DNA of 64,000 nucleotides. Origin: Blakeslea trispora (lineage: Eukaryota > Mucoromycota > Mucoromycetes > Mucorales > Choanephoraceae). The notes under the pieces were generated by a model that did no database searches, was not told the origin of the DNA, and saw only the letters and a program-made list of their open reading frames with translations. The stretch is taken from the NCBI GenBank assembly GCA_025331445.1, contig JAIWNE010000032.1, positions 124,001 to 188,000 on the forward strand, given 5' to 3'. The position numbers and the translations under genes are program-made. Below are positions 31,957-43,594 of this stretch, in pieces (position 1 is the stretch's first letter; each line of letters begins with the position of its first letter).

Positions 31957-33265
31957 ATGTCCACAGAACCCACTTTAGAAACATCGGGTCAACAAAAGCA
32001 ACCTCCTGTCATTTTATGTATTGGTATGGCAGGTTCTGGTAAAACCACTTTTATGCAGGTAAAAAAAAAAAGTAATGAAATGTTAATCCATCCTCTTTAT
32101 AACACTCTCTCTTAAAGCGAGTCAATGCCTATCTTCATGAGAAAAAGACACCACCTTATGTACTTAATCTTGATCCTGCTGTCTCTTCGCTTCCTTTCAC
32201 AGCCAATATTGATATTCGCGATACAGTCAACTATAAAGAAGTCATGAAACAGTAAAGTGAGACAATGTCAAGGAATGATCCAATCTTATTCTATTTCAAT
32301 CTATAGATACAATCTCGGTCCTAATGGTGGTATCTTGACCAGTCTCAATCTGTTTACTACCAAGTTTGATCAAGTATTGAATTTAGTTGCTAAGCGTGCT
32401 CAAAGTGTGAGGTATATAGTAAAAAAAAAAGAGAGAGAGGAAGGCATATCTGATTTCTCTTTCATAGTCATGTTTTAGTAGATACACCTGGTCAGATTGA
32501 GATCTTTACTTGGTCAGCTTCAGGTGCTATCATTACAGACACATTAGCAGCTACTTACCCTACCATGATTGCCTATATCATCGATACACCACGCACCACA
32601 TCACCCGCTACCTTTATGAGCAACATGCTTTATGCCTGTAGTATTCTCTACAAGACAAAACTTCCATTTGTCTTGGTTTTCAACAAAACCGATGTCGTCT
32701 CTCATGATTTTGCAGTAGAATGGATGACTGATTTCGAAAAGTTCCAGCTAGCTCTGAGTCAGGATACGACTTACATGAGCAGTTTGATGTCCTCGATGAG
32801 TTTAGTGCTGGATGAATTCTACAATCATCTTAAAGTGGTCGGTGTCTCTGCTGTCACAGGGGCTGGTATGGAAGAGTTTTTTGCAGCTGTGTCAGAGGCA
32901 GCCGATGAGTATGAGACAGACTATAAACCCGAGATTGAACGTATGATTCGTGAAAAGATGGCCAAGGAAGAAAAGAACCGAGAAAAGCAATTAGATAAGC
33001 TGATGAAGGATATGAAAGTGTCTCAAGGTGCTGAAGTGTCTTTACAGAAAGAAGAAGAAGAAGGTAATTTGAAGAAGAGAATCAAATAACGGGAAGGACT
33101 TAATATTATTTAGAACAATGGCCTTCGGATGAAGAAGATGAAGATGAAGATGAAGATGAAAATCCATTACCCAGTGCCTCTAAATATCCTCCCTCAAAAG
33201 CACAAAGAGAAGAGGATGAGAAATTCAAACAATGGTTAAGCCATACAAAAGACAGTAGCATGTAA
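31957..33265 (+). CDS. GPN1: GPN-loop GTPase GPN1 (Npa3)
   Basis: Five exons (31957-32058, 32118-32251, 32307-32411, 32468-33063, 33114-33265) give 362 aa. The order of GTPase motifs is: P-loop G-M-A-G-S-G-K-T-T (residues ~23-31); N-L-D-P-A; the diagnostic GPN loop [16 protein letters not shown] (G3); N-K-T-D (G4). The C-terminal ~70 residues are a Lys/Glu helix then an acidic Asp/Glu stretch, as in GPN1 rather than GPN2/3. GPN1 with GPN3 is needed for assembly and nuclear import of RNA polymerase II. The last exon encodes the acidic tail [10 protein letters not shown]. It converges on SKP1, with 34 bp between stops. Confidence 0.95.
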
Positions 33266-33299
33266 AAGAAAAAAAAAAAGGTGTTTATTCTCTCTCTCT

Positions 33300-34005
33300 T
33301 TAACGATCTTCAGCCCATTCCTAAATCAAACATATAAGAGAATTGCTTAAATAAATCTTTTTTTTTTTTTGAGAATCTTACGTTTTCCTTTTTGATTTGT
33401 GCTTCTTCATCAGGAGTGAAATCATTGGTGATATTGAATGTTCTTCTAATCTCTTCAGCACTCTTACCCTTAATCATGTTGGCCACAGTCTTACAGCCAA
33501 CATCAAGAAGAGGCTTAATATCAAGGTAGTTGGCAGCCTAGATAACACAGTGAATATATTGAAGATAAGCCTTTTTCTCTCTCTTTGCTTACCAAGATAA
33601 CATCAAACAAAGTCTCTTGGTCAACTTCCATATACTTTTGATCCCATTCATCAATGTCTGTGTTGCGTCTCTCTTGGTCATCTTGAGTCACAGGATCATC
33701 ACGGTGATGAGTACACCACTCAATAACCTATATAAGCTATAAGCAGCTAACTCTTCTCCGTTTGTTTCTATCTAAACACTTACTTTAGTCAATACTTTAG
33801 AGGAAACATTAGGGAGAGGAATAGGAGCGTCTGAATCACCAATATCTAAACATTGATAAATTAATAAAAAAAACACGCTTTTTTCTTTTTTTTCTTTTTG
33901 TTTGCCATTACCTTCCAACATGTTCTTGATCAAAACAGAGCGTTCTGCAACATCTTTATCTACCTTGAATTGCTCAAGATCTGAACTTAAAAGAGTAACG
34001 CTCAT
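33300..34005 (-). CDS. SKP1: SKP1, SCF ubiquitin-ligase core subunit
   Basis: Five exons on the minus strand starting at ATG 34005 and ending at TAA 33300-33302, about 158 aa. Introns lie near 33911-33848, 33783-33730, 33597-33539 and 33380-33321. The N-terminal BTB/POZ-like fold reads [31 protein letters not shown] is next. The C-terminal SKP1 helix set ends [11 protein letters not shown]..., [16 protein letters not shown] and N-E-W-A-E-D-R, nearly invariant and used to bind F-box proteins. SKP1 bridges cullin-1 and F-box proteins. COP9 subunit CSN2, also in this window, regulates the same ligases. Confidence 0.96.
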
Positions 34006-34116
34006 TTTCTTTTTTTAAATAATAGGTGATAACAATGAAAAGAAAAAGAAAAAGAAGAAAAAAAAAACTATAGAGCCTGCAGAGAGTGAGTTTTTTCCTT
34101 CTGTACGTCACGGCCT

Positions 34117-34479
34117 TTAAAGTACCGATACATAAAAAGGGCTCAGCCCGTATATATTAATAACTTCAATAGGCTTGACTGTACAAGGACTAATTTGAGT
34201 TTTTTTCTCAGTTGACAAAGGCGTAGTTAAAACAAAGTGGGTTACCATGCCCGGACTGCTGAATATCATTGCTGGCAAAGACTTGTACGCTACAAAAGAC
34301 AATGTCACGTTATGCATGAAGGCTTCTGAGCATACAGTATGCTTGCCTTTGTCCTTTTTACTGACATCTGGCTTATGCATAGGAAACTAACAAGGACTTT
34401 ATTTTATTCTGAATACTTTAGGATTTTATACCTTGGTTTTTAATGCATGTGTCTTTGCTTGAAGTAAATGCTCACTCAT
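34117..34479 (-). CDS. uncharacterised 105-aa protein, two-exon model
   Basis: Exon 1 34479-34432 (M-S-E-H-L-L-Q-A-K-T...), a 45-bp GT-AG intron, then exon 2 34386-34117 in frame. The protein is not low-complexity: it has an M-H-K-P-D-V-S-K-K-D-K-G-K basic start, then alternating hydrophobic strands (V-T-L-S-F-V-A-Y, A-M-I-F-S-S-P-G-M-V) and a final V-I-N-I-Y-G-L. I do not recognise it. A small mixed alpha/beta protein such as an assembly chaperone is possible but unproven. It lies just upstream of SKP1 in the same orientation. Confidence 0.4.
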
Positions 34480-37400
34480 TTTGCTTCACTACTGCTGCAA
34501 AAACTTACAGCTGTGAATAATTTCTGTACGGTTTAAGCGAATAAATATGTCCATTTTTGCTTTGTGATGTGTGTTTTCAGTTTTAAATAAGCAGAAGCCA
34601 ATTACTTTATAATGCTATCAGACTACCTCTATCAACACCAATATTAGGTTTATCCTTTGCTGATTCTTAACTTCTTATTTTGTTAATGTGTTCCTTCCGG
34701 TTTTCTTTGACAGATAATAAAAGAGAAAAAGAGTTTGTTAGCTGTTGAAGATGCGATGTATGTAAAGATTGGTAATGGCTGCATATAGTACTTTCAGATT
34801 TAAATATACAAAAATGTTAGTTTTGAACCACTTACAAGCTATAAGGAGCACAACAATGTTATTAGTATTGTGTTAAGTGGAAGGCCTTTGAGAAATAAGT
34901 GGTCTTTCATTGTGATGATCTTAAAATAAGCTGTCATACTTGACTCTCTGCTAATTATTGCCGCAGTCATCTCTCATTGGAGAATTGAATAAGGCGATCG
35001 CATGACTAGTCTCTTATAGTATTGATCTATGGTTTTGAATAAAACTATAACAATAGAGCACATCAAATGAGACAATTTTGTAACAAAAAAATGAGGTAGG
35101 TAACGAAAAATAAGATCTTTATTGGAAACATATACACAGTGGATGAGGAAACAAACACATGCTAAGATAATTGACAATCTGTTGATGGTGTTGATATATG
35201 CTTGAGGGGCAAACTTGTTCTCAATTCATGCATCTTGAACAAGTCTTAAATAGGCCAATGTTTAACAAACTTTCTTTTTGTTTACACTACATGGCTTAGG
35301 AAGTATATTTAATGGACAATTAATTGTTTTGCACTTTGTCGTTCAGATCGCTAGTCTGGAATAAACGCAAGTCATTTGAAGAACCAACTGGACAGTTGAC
35401 GGTCTCGGATAAAAGAGAGTGTAACTTGAGCAAGGATTCAACCAGCTTCTTTTCTTTTTTGATGACTACATTCAGCTTATCGTATGTCTCTTTTTTAACT
35501 GCTCTCTTGGAATTTTAGATATTGCTTGACTGATTGAGATATCAGTTAGTTTGCGTTCCAAATGAATCCATTGAGGTCAATTTGGATGTTCCTTTCTGTT
35601 TGCTAAATTCCAAATACTCCAGTTTTGATATGGTAAGTTGATCCTCAAGCCAGGGTTTTTGTCGTCTGACAATATGTAATTTCAACTTGGCTTACTTCAG
35701 GACGAGACTGAATGCAATACAACATAGCCGCATTGTCAGATAAGCAACATGTGTTGATTGCAATTTTCTTGAGTAGATGTAGGAACCAGTCTTCGCTGAA
35801 CACACGTTGTGAATATCCGTAAGTTTTCAAGCTCTAGTATAAGCAACCATCGAAAACTGTTTAATACAGCATGTACAGTGGTTGCTGTATTTAAGGGACA
35901 AAAGTTCTCGAATTTATTTTCGGCAATGAGGTATTGCTACCAAAGGGACAAAAAGAAGCGGACGGTCTCATCCAGCAGATGACTTGAGAAGTTGTTTCAT
36001 CCCATAAATGTGGTTTCGCATGAAGTAGGGTAGAGACACACCAAGTATTTCACCTTCAGTTCCTGATAAGATGACACTAGACGCAATGTATGAGAATTGA
36101 ATGAAAACAGCACTGTTGGATCAGAAAAAAAAAGTATGCAAACCTTTTGATATTCTTTTTTTTTTATTGAAAAAATCAATCATGATTGATGATAGGGAAG
36201 ACTATCATTCTCCTATAAACCTCTTGACTTCTTTTGAAAAGCTTATAACCAATTTTTTTGAAGGCGAAACATTTGGTACTTACCTCAATGCATAGTCTTC
36301 CCTTTTTTCAGGCTCTGCAAGAACCTGACTCCTCTGTACACGAGTCTTCCCCATGTACAGAGGAGGCGGGCCAAGCAGTAGATGGTTTTTGCCGCCAAGA
36401 CCAAGGTACAGACCAAGGAGCAAACAGTTTCAAAAAAAAGACGAGCGACAAGAAGAACAGAAGACATATGGAAATATAATAATAAAACAAAGTAATAAAA
36501 GACAAAATATAATGAAGGAAAGTAAGTGAAAAAAATATGGCCTATTTATACAGAAACCAATTTCAGACTGAGGACAGATAAAATAGAGCAATGACATATG
36601 GGAGAATTCATGCTGAAGATACTCTATCAGCAACCTTGTTCGAGTTGGTTTCTTGGATAGCTATAGCGTCATGATCACTTGGACAGTTTGATTCATTAGC
36701 CATCCAGAGTACGCTACTTGCAACTCTCGCGTCAGAATATATTGTTATAAAGCTCATTTTTTTCTCACAATTTCTTACATTGTTTAGTTGTTTTACTTTG
36801 TCTTCTTGCCTCATAAAGTACCTGTTGTAGATTGTTTATTGAACAAAAAGAAAAAAGCATTGTTGACTAAAAAAAACTTGTCTGAATTAATCAATGTCTG
36901 TACAAAAGCAACTGTTTGCTGTGCCAACCTTATTCCTCGTTATTCATGCATTTTGTTTCATTTCTTCTTTCGCATTTATCAGAACACAAGAACAGAATAA
37001 AGCTATCTTATCACTCGTTTCTGTCTTTTATTAGTAGTCATTTCCCTTATTACACTTTTTTTTAGAGCCATGAGCATCTATTACACCAAGTTCAAAGTCA
37101 TCTCTGCGACTAACAAGTGGTAAGAAACGAGAGAATGGGAGAAAAAAGAAAAGAAAAGAAGAAGCTCTAACAAACCAAACTGGAAGCTGGAAGAAAAAGA
37201 GGATATATCTTTTCAATTGATGATGATAAAGTTAGTCTTTTCTTGGAAGCCGAGAGGGATCCAAGTTGGAAATGAATCAAAACCATCTCAAATGATAACC
37301 AAAGTACTTTGGGTTGACATGGATTGGAACATCATTATATTTCTTTATACCTCTTTATATTCTTAATGTATTGGTTTCACTCTAACTGGGAAAGATTAAG

Positions 37401-38325
37401 AAATTTCCGAGACCTATTCTTGACCGCTCTGTATCTTCTTGTTCCTAATATCTGTTGTTCCCCCTTGTTTGTCTTTTGCAAACCAACTTTTTCATGAATC
37501 ACTATGTCATTAATTTGAACAATGACACTGCATGATTGATTTCTTTAGTAGGAATACTGATGCATTCGCCATATAAAATTGTTGTTGACTAATCAAATGG
37601 ATGCAAGAGTATGTGGAAAAAAAAAGCCGGACTTTGGACAATAGTATTGAAGATTGACTGTGCTCTTGCCCTTCAACAAGCTCTTTTCTCTGAGGTTCAT
37701 GTCGTCTTGATGACAAAAGGCTGCCAAAATCTCAGGTTGAGGCATCTCTGCTTTTTTTTTCTTGCTTGCATCTGTGATTCTATTTCAACTATTCATTGAT
37801 GAATTTGCTTACGGACAATGTGTTGGTGTGTAAAGAACAGCTTAAAAGTAACAGTATTTACTGCAAACAATCAACGCCAACCTCTTTCTCTTCTTGTGCT
37901 AAGAATGGAGATTTGGTCTTCTGGTATCATTAAACAAATAAACAAGATGTAAACTGATACGGAACAAGAATGAATCTAGTTCGTCTATACAAGGAATAAA
38001 TAAACAATTAATATGCTTGCCAATGTGGACATGGATCATTAATGTGGCCAATCTGATTTATATCACAGAAAAAGAAAAGATTCTTTTCCCCTTTGTTTCT
38101 TTTCTCTAATTGTTGTACAAAATGAATACTCTGCACTCAAAGGTAAAAAAAGCTGTTCAGGAGATTAAGAGATATTTGTTAATGATTGCTTAAATCAATA
38201 CCATAGAAGTCTCTTGCTATTCATACTATATGCGAAAGAGATATTGCTTGGAGCAAAGTCATGTATCTTATCATGATTGTAGTCACCTATCTGTATTGAT
38301 CAAAGTGGATAGTTGTTCTTTCTTC
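34480..38325. other. gene desert, part 1
   Basis: Almost 4 kb with no recognisable gene. Short frames at 35324-35518 (+) and 35645-35830 (-) look slightly protein-like but match nothing I know. An AAGGGACAAAA motif occurs twice (about 35893 and 35943). A perfect hairpin is at 36330-36366. Purine tracts flank 37141-37165. Confidence 0.5.
36330..36366. repeat. perfect 12-bp inverted repeat (hairpin), 13-nt loop
   Basis: Arms CTCCTCTGTACA (36330-36341) and TGTACAGAGGAG (36355-36366) are exact reverse complements, separated by a 13-base C-rich loop. It is GC-richer than its surroundings. No T run follows at the normal distance for a bacterial-type terminator, and fungal genes do not use those. 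Confidence 0.8.
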
Positions 38326-38897
38326 TTACAGATGCGGTAACTCATTCGTTCAAGAGATAAAAAGATATCTGAGAAGCAGAAGACTAAAACAATGCCTACA
38401 CTTTAGGCTGTTTAATATTAGAGGCAAACTATACACCGTTTTTACAGAGACTGTGAAAAATGGCGTGCCCCAGCGGCATGCCAGTAATGAAGTCCAATTC
38501 CAAATAACAGATTACTATCTTGATGAAGAAGTAAAAGATTGTTTACTTATTGCTTACAATATATTTGAATTATCAAACGATGATGAACGCGTCTTAAAGT
38601 TCGTCCGCAAGACACACGATATATTAAGCAGTACTATGTCAAAAATTGTCTCTTCAAGTTGATGAATCAATCAATACTCACCCGACTAAAAACAAAAAGT
38701 AAGCCTTCTCAAGCTTGTACATCAAAGCCTTTAAGATAGATTTTTAGTTTGTTATTGATATAAGCTCTGTTGAGTATGATGCTACTGTAGGCAAATGTGC
38801 AAAGTCAGTAGAAGACAACAAGGCAACAAGAGAAGCCAAAGATGCATGGAATCTGATACTGATTACGATAAATCAAGACGTGCCAACCAATCTATAA
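38326..38897 (+). pseudogene. decayed or partial unknown gene
   Basis: An open frame of about 111 codons runs from after a TTCTTACAG splice-acceptor-like site (38326-38334) to TGA at 38660-38662. It is basic at first (K-R-Y-L-R-S-R-R-L-K), then D-Y-Y-L-D-E-E-V and E-L-S-N-D-D-E-R-V-L-K-F-V-R-K. A second open piece follows a TTTTTAG-like acceptor at ~38741-38748 and runs to TAA near 38895 with S-V-E-D-N-K-A-T-R-E-A-K-D-A-W-N. Composition is protein-like in both but I recognise no family and cannot join the two in a convincing spliced frame. It is probably a relic of a lineage-specific gene or element. Confidence 0.3.
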
Positions 38898-39300
38898 ATG
38901 ATTCAAACCTGCGATTCCTCCTGTTCCATGTCTATATTGATTTTGTTTGACAATGGCCTCTATGTTGCCAAGCACAAGCATTTATTTTCCATTCCAAAAC
39001 AAATACTCAATTTGCGAACACTATTTCTGATATACTTTGTCATGTTAAAGAATGAGACTATAGCATCCTATACCTAATCAAATATGACTTGTAACTCTGT
39101 AATTACACTTATGCATAAAGCAACACGAACATTCATGTATAGACAATTGTGAAATATATTAGTATAGCAACACCTGTGTACTGTATAAAACCTTCTTCTA
39201 CTCTGGAAGTTTAATAAAGCTATACAAAATTATCAAAAAGTACTTACAGGTAGTCTTTATTGTAACAACAACACAGGATACAACATGTCATTTGTTAACC

Positions 39301-39666
39301 ATGAAGAGAGAGTTCGGAAAACTAGCAAGCCATACTACTTCTGATTGGAGACATACTATAGACGTTTCCTTTAATCATGAACTTGGCGCACATAAGATCA
39401 ATCCTAGGGTTCAGTATATGCGTGATACTTATTATACTTCGCCCAGAGGCACAAAGTCAAAGATACCCCATCACCTCTTTGGTCCTCCTTCGCCCTTAAA
39501 CATGACTAGTACTATGACTACGCCTGCTGCACACGACAAAACTAGTGAGGTCAATGATATTGTCCATTACCAAGGTTATAATCTATATGGATATATACAA
39601 ACTCTGAATGACAAGCACTATAACAAGCAGGCAAGAAAGATCACAGATGAGAATCCGATGCAATAA
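39301..39666 (+). CDS. orphan 121-aa reading frame
   Basis: ATG at 39301 to TAA 39664-39666. The product has balanced composition with Thr, His, Tyr and Asn enriched (T-I-D-V-S-F-N-H-E-L-G, Y-T-S-P-R-G-T-K-S-K-I-P-H-H-L-F). It looks translated by composition, but I recognise no domain and no upstream exon. It sits in an otherwise empty 6-kb stretch, so it could be a small orphan gene or the remains of an element. No signal peptide or membrane segment. Confidence 0.35.
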   Translation: MKREFGKLASHTTSDWRHTIDVSFNHELGAHKINPRVQYMRDTYYTSPRGTKSKIPHHLFGPPSPLNMTSTMTTPAAHDKTSEVNDIVHYQGYNLYGYIQTLNDKHYNKQARKITDENPMQ

Positions 39667-40751
39667 CCAGTATACACTATGTTTGGTTTTTTATTATTCT
39701 TTAAAATCAAAAGATTGTTGTGTACCATTGAAAACATGATTATCTTCTTTTCGTTTTTCTCTTGCTGTTGTTAAGCCAGCCTTTATCATTATCGTTGTGT
39801 TGTTAAATGATAAACGAAGCGCTAACAAAATCTAATAAATTCATCCACTCATATCTTTGCAGTTTGACGAAAAAAAAAAGATTGGTTGAGTAGACATTTG
39901 TGTTCCTCAGCTGCAAATGTAACACATTATTGATGACAAATGTATTTTTCGCTCAGCAAAGAAAAAGAGGGCACCAGCTCTACTGTGCAAGCTTTTTCTT
40001 GATGACTAGAAATAAAACGACTTGACTCTGCTACAACAGTCAATTAGAAGCCTGACTTGACTCTCTAAATTGCTTGTTGTAAAAACAGATAAAGAAAAGA
40101 GTGTATCCCATGATAGGACAAAAGCAACAAATCCTTATAACAAGATAGCATATCACCTTTATCTGTTTATGTATCAAGAGCAGTATGAATATCAGACAGA
40201 GTTTTTTTTTTTTTTTCAATCATAGTTTAATTAGAATCAATCACAAGATCTTTCTTTTGCTCATTTTAGTAAGCATCTTTTGCCGCAGCATCTGTAAAAA
40301 AAAAGTGTCATATTCTTCGCGATAACCTTTTTTGTTTTGTTTTCGTTCTTTTCGCATACGTTGATAACAAATCTGTATATTTATTGCATGGTTTCAGTTC
40401 TCGGATAAAAGTTTACCTTTCTTCTTGCTGTCATATAAAGATATACCATTGTGAATTCCGTTGTTCGGAAGTGGAGAAAGGATTTCTTGGTCTCACACAC
40501 ATATAATAGTCCGAAAAAGTCTATCTCGTATAAATCCTGATGAACTTACCAAAATAAGGCTTCTTGTATAAATAGATGGTCTCTTTTTCCCTCTTTTTTT
40601 TTCTTCTTTAAGGGAATTTATCTCAATTAACGAAAAGATCAAAAAACAAAAAAAGAAACTTTTTCTTTATTGTTTTTGAATTCAATCTTTTCTATTACAC
40701 TTTAACTTGGCCGCAAATTTCGCTCAACACAGTACTCGTTCTCAAAAAGAC
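39667..40751. other. gene desert, part 2, and MFS promoter
   Basis: No gene is supported. T14 run near 40203-40216. The last 150 bases, with pyrimidine tracts around 40588-40610, are the likely promoter and 5' UTR of the MFS gene. Confidence 0.5.
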
Positions 40752-42603
40752 ATGGTATATGTTGCCCAAAACTTAGCAACAGAGTTGCCCGTTCTATCTT
40801 CTTCTGATCTGCAAGCCTCGAATGAAATAGAACGTGCAAATGATGCTGTTAAGGAAGAAGCTTCATATACCAGTTCTGAAGAAACTGCTAAAACAAGTGA
40901 GTCTCTGAAACTTTGTTTTGTTTTTTGATCTAACAGAAATAAAAGCATTTGATAACGAAAAGGACAAAGAAAACAATTTAATTGGTTTACCCGTTGCCGA
41001 AGATACAGAATTTGATGGCGGATACGGTTGGTTTGTTGTTCTTGGTGCTTTTTGTGTTCAAATTGCTAGTTTTGGAATTGTATCTAGCTGGTAAGTTGAT
41101 TATACAAAACAAACAACGCCAAGCAAGTGCTTATTGAATCAATTGTTTTTGATGCTTCCGTTGGTTCATTCTCACAAAAAAAAAGGGGTATGGCTTTTTT
41201 TTTCTTTGAGTAACAAGATCTAGATAGCTAATTTCTTTTTAGGTGTAATGCAAGATTATTTTGATCAGCATGTGTTTAAAGATGATCAAAGAGCACAAGT
41301 TAATCTCAGCTTTGTTGGTTCATTGGCCTTGATATGTATCAATGGTGCAAGTCCTCTCGTACATATAGCTATCAGTCGATTTGGGCTACAAACTGTCATG
41401 ATTGCCGGTTCGTTTCTCATTGTATTTGGGTTAGAGATGGCCGGGTTTGCTTACGAGGTTTGCGTTCTGTTTTACACAAAGATGAGTTTATTTTCTGAGC
41501 ATATTTTGGTTTAATTTGACTAGATTTGGCATCTCTATCTGACACAAGGTATCTTGTTTGGTACAGGTGCATCTTGTATGTATGTCGTTGTCATGACTGT
41601 CACGCCCCAATGGTTTACAAAAAACCGAGGCATTGCCTTGGGAATTGTCGCTGGTGGTTCTGGAATGGGTGGTCTTATCTTGCCATTCATTGTGACACAT
41701 CTCAATTTGACTTTGGGCTCCGGTTGGACCTATCGTATCTTGGGCTTTATCTGTCTTGGTTGCAGTGCTATAGCGTGCGCGACTGTGAAAGAGAGAATCC
41801 CTCAAAAGCGAGAAAAGAAGAAGCTGTCTGATGTCTTGCAACTGAATGTATTGCGCAACAGAAATTTCCTATTATTTGGTGTTGCATCTGATATTGCTTT
41901 ATTGGGCTATTTTATCCCATTCTTTTTCGTACCATGTGAGTTCCCTTGTCTTGAAAAACAAAAACGCGTTCATTATTCTAAACCATTTCTTTTTATCTAA
42001 TCATCTGTTTGTGTGAAAAAAAAATTAGCCTATGCTACTTATTTAGGTATGTCCGAAGCTCAGGGATCGGCACTTGTTTCTGTCATTTCTGCAACCAACT
42101 TTATTGGCCGATTGATTGCAGGGTAAGATTGACTAATAAATGGTCAAAGTTTGATCTTCCTATGACTCATGCTTTTTCTTTTTTTTTTCTCAATATACAG
42201 ATATTTAGGAGATCGCTTTGGAAAGTTGAACTCAAACATAGTGTTTACCTTGTTGTGTGCCATCAGTTCTCTTTTGATCTGGACATTTGCCTATAGCTAT
42301 GGTTCGATGATGGGATTTTGTGTTATTTTTGGCCTTTCGTGTGGCTCTTATTTTGTCATGATGTCGGCCATTTCTGTCAATCTTTTAGGCATGGATAAGT
42401 TTCCTCCTGGATTGTCTCTCTTATTGCTTTCAAACTTGATTGGTGTATTTGGTAGTAATATATCAAGTGCTATTGAAACTGCTGTTACCGACAGACCTTA
42501 TTTGACATATAAGTTGTTTGGAGGTTTTGCTTATCTGACAGGTGCTATTCTTCTTATTGTATTGAAGTTTAGACTAAACAAAAACCCCTTTGCAAAGATT
42601 TGA
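40752..42603 (+). CDS. MFS transporter, monocarboxylate-transporter (MCT/MCH) family
   Basis: Exons: 40752-40896, 40937-41090, (2-nt micro-exon 41186-41187), 41243-41457, 41524-41935, 42029-42122, 42201-42603. The product is about 470 aa. After a ~65-residue Ser/Glu/Lys cytosolic N-terminus, D-G-G-Y-G-W-F-V-V-L-G-A-F is the hallmark first-membrane-segment entry of the MCT family, which also keeps F-G-I-V-S-S-W-G-V-M-Q-D-Y-F. About 12 hydrophobic segments follow, with K-N-R-G-I-A-L-G-I-V-A-G-G-S-G-M-G-G and the inter-domain Y-L-G-D-R-F-G-K loop. It should carry monocarboxylates or related small acids at the plasma membrane; the substrate is unknown. Frame continuity at S-S-W-G-V needs the micro-exon (see finding). 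The 41457 donor is GTTTGC, a weak site. Confidence 0.88.
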
Positions 42604-42620
42604 GCGAATAAAAGATTCTT

Positions 42621-43470
42621 TTATTTCTTTTGTTGCAATAACTTTTCAATATCAGCTGCAATAGCAGTTGGTTCAGTCAAAGAAGAATACCGTTGAACTA
42701 CATTTCCTTCTTTGTCCACCAAAAATTTCTAGGATTTGTGTGTTACATTTAGTTTTTATATACTATGTATTTTTTTTGTACAAATTTACCTCAAAATTCC
42801 ATTTAATGCGTGTTAACCTAAGAAGAGTATAAGTCAATTTTCTTTTTGTCCATATGCTGTCTGATATCTACCCAAATAAACCTGGTTGACTGTTCTTCAA
42901 ATAATTGTAAAGTGGTGCTTCATTAGGTCCGTTTACATCGCTAGACAAGTCTTACAGTTCAGTTACAAGGCTTTCAAGGTTCTATGCTAATTCTTCTTTA
43001 CTTACAGCTTTGCAAGAAGAGGGAAACTAACGTCATAAGTAAGCTTGCAGAAATTCTCGATTTCTATCATCCAAAACAGTCAGGTTGAAGTCTTGATTTA
43101 TTTGTGTCGGATGTTAGTGCTTACCCTCGGGACCTCCTGGTTCTATAGAAAAAAACGAGTTTGGATAAATTAACAGATTGATTGCGCATTCGTTTAAAAG
43201 ATAAATTACCTTGACCCAAGAATTGATTGCATGGTGCTCCAACAACTTCAAATCCTTGGTCTTTGTACTTGTTGTATAATTCTTGAAGACCGTTGTATTG
43301 GCGAGTAAATCCACACTTGGACGCGACATTGACAAACAAAACCACCTAATCATGTCGAGTTATTTAAAGCAAATTCAAACGAATAGTGAACTTGCCTTTC
43401 CTTTCAAAGAGCCAAGATCCCAATCTTGGTTTTTAAGCGTTTTGACAGTCAAGTTGTATAAGGAAGACAT
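42621..43470 (-). CDS. glutathione peroxidase (GPx/thioredoxin-peroxidase type)
   Basis: The start is ATG 43470 and the TAA is at 42621-42623; at least six short exons give about 158 aa. Conserved blocks read in order: [13 protein letters not shown] (peroxidatic Cys rather than selenocysteine), [24 protein letters not shown], and I-K-W-N-F-E-K-F-L-V-D. It reduces hydroperoxides, probably with thioredoxin as in yeast Gpx proteins, in the cytosol or mitochondria. The first intron uses a GC donor (AAAG|GCAAGT) and TTAG acceptor. It is convergent with the MFS gene, only 17 bp between stop codons. Confidence 0.92.
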
Positions 43471-43594
43471 TTATTTACTGAAAAAAAAATGACAAGAGAA
43501 AAAAAAGAGAGAGAGAAAAACGAAGGAAAAAAAAATTAAATGTCCCAAAAAAAGAGAAAAGAAACCTCTATCACGTGCTTTTTATGGATGAAAA

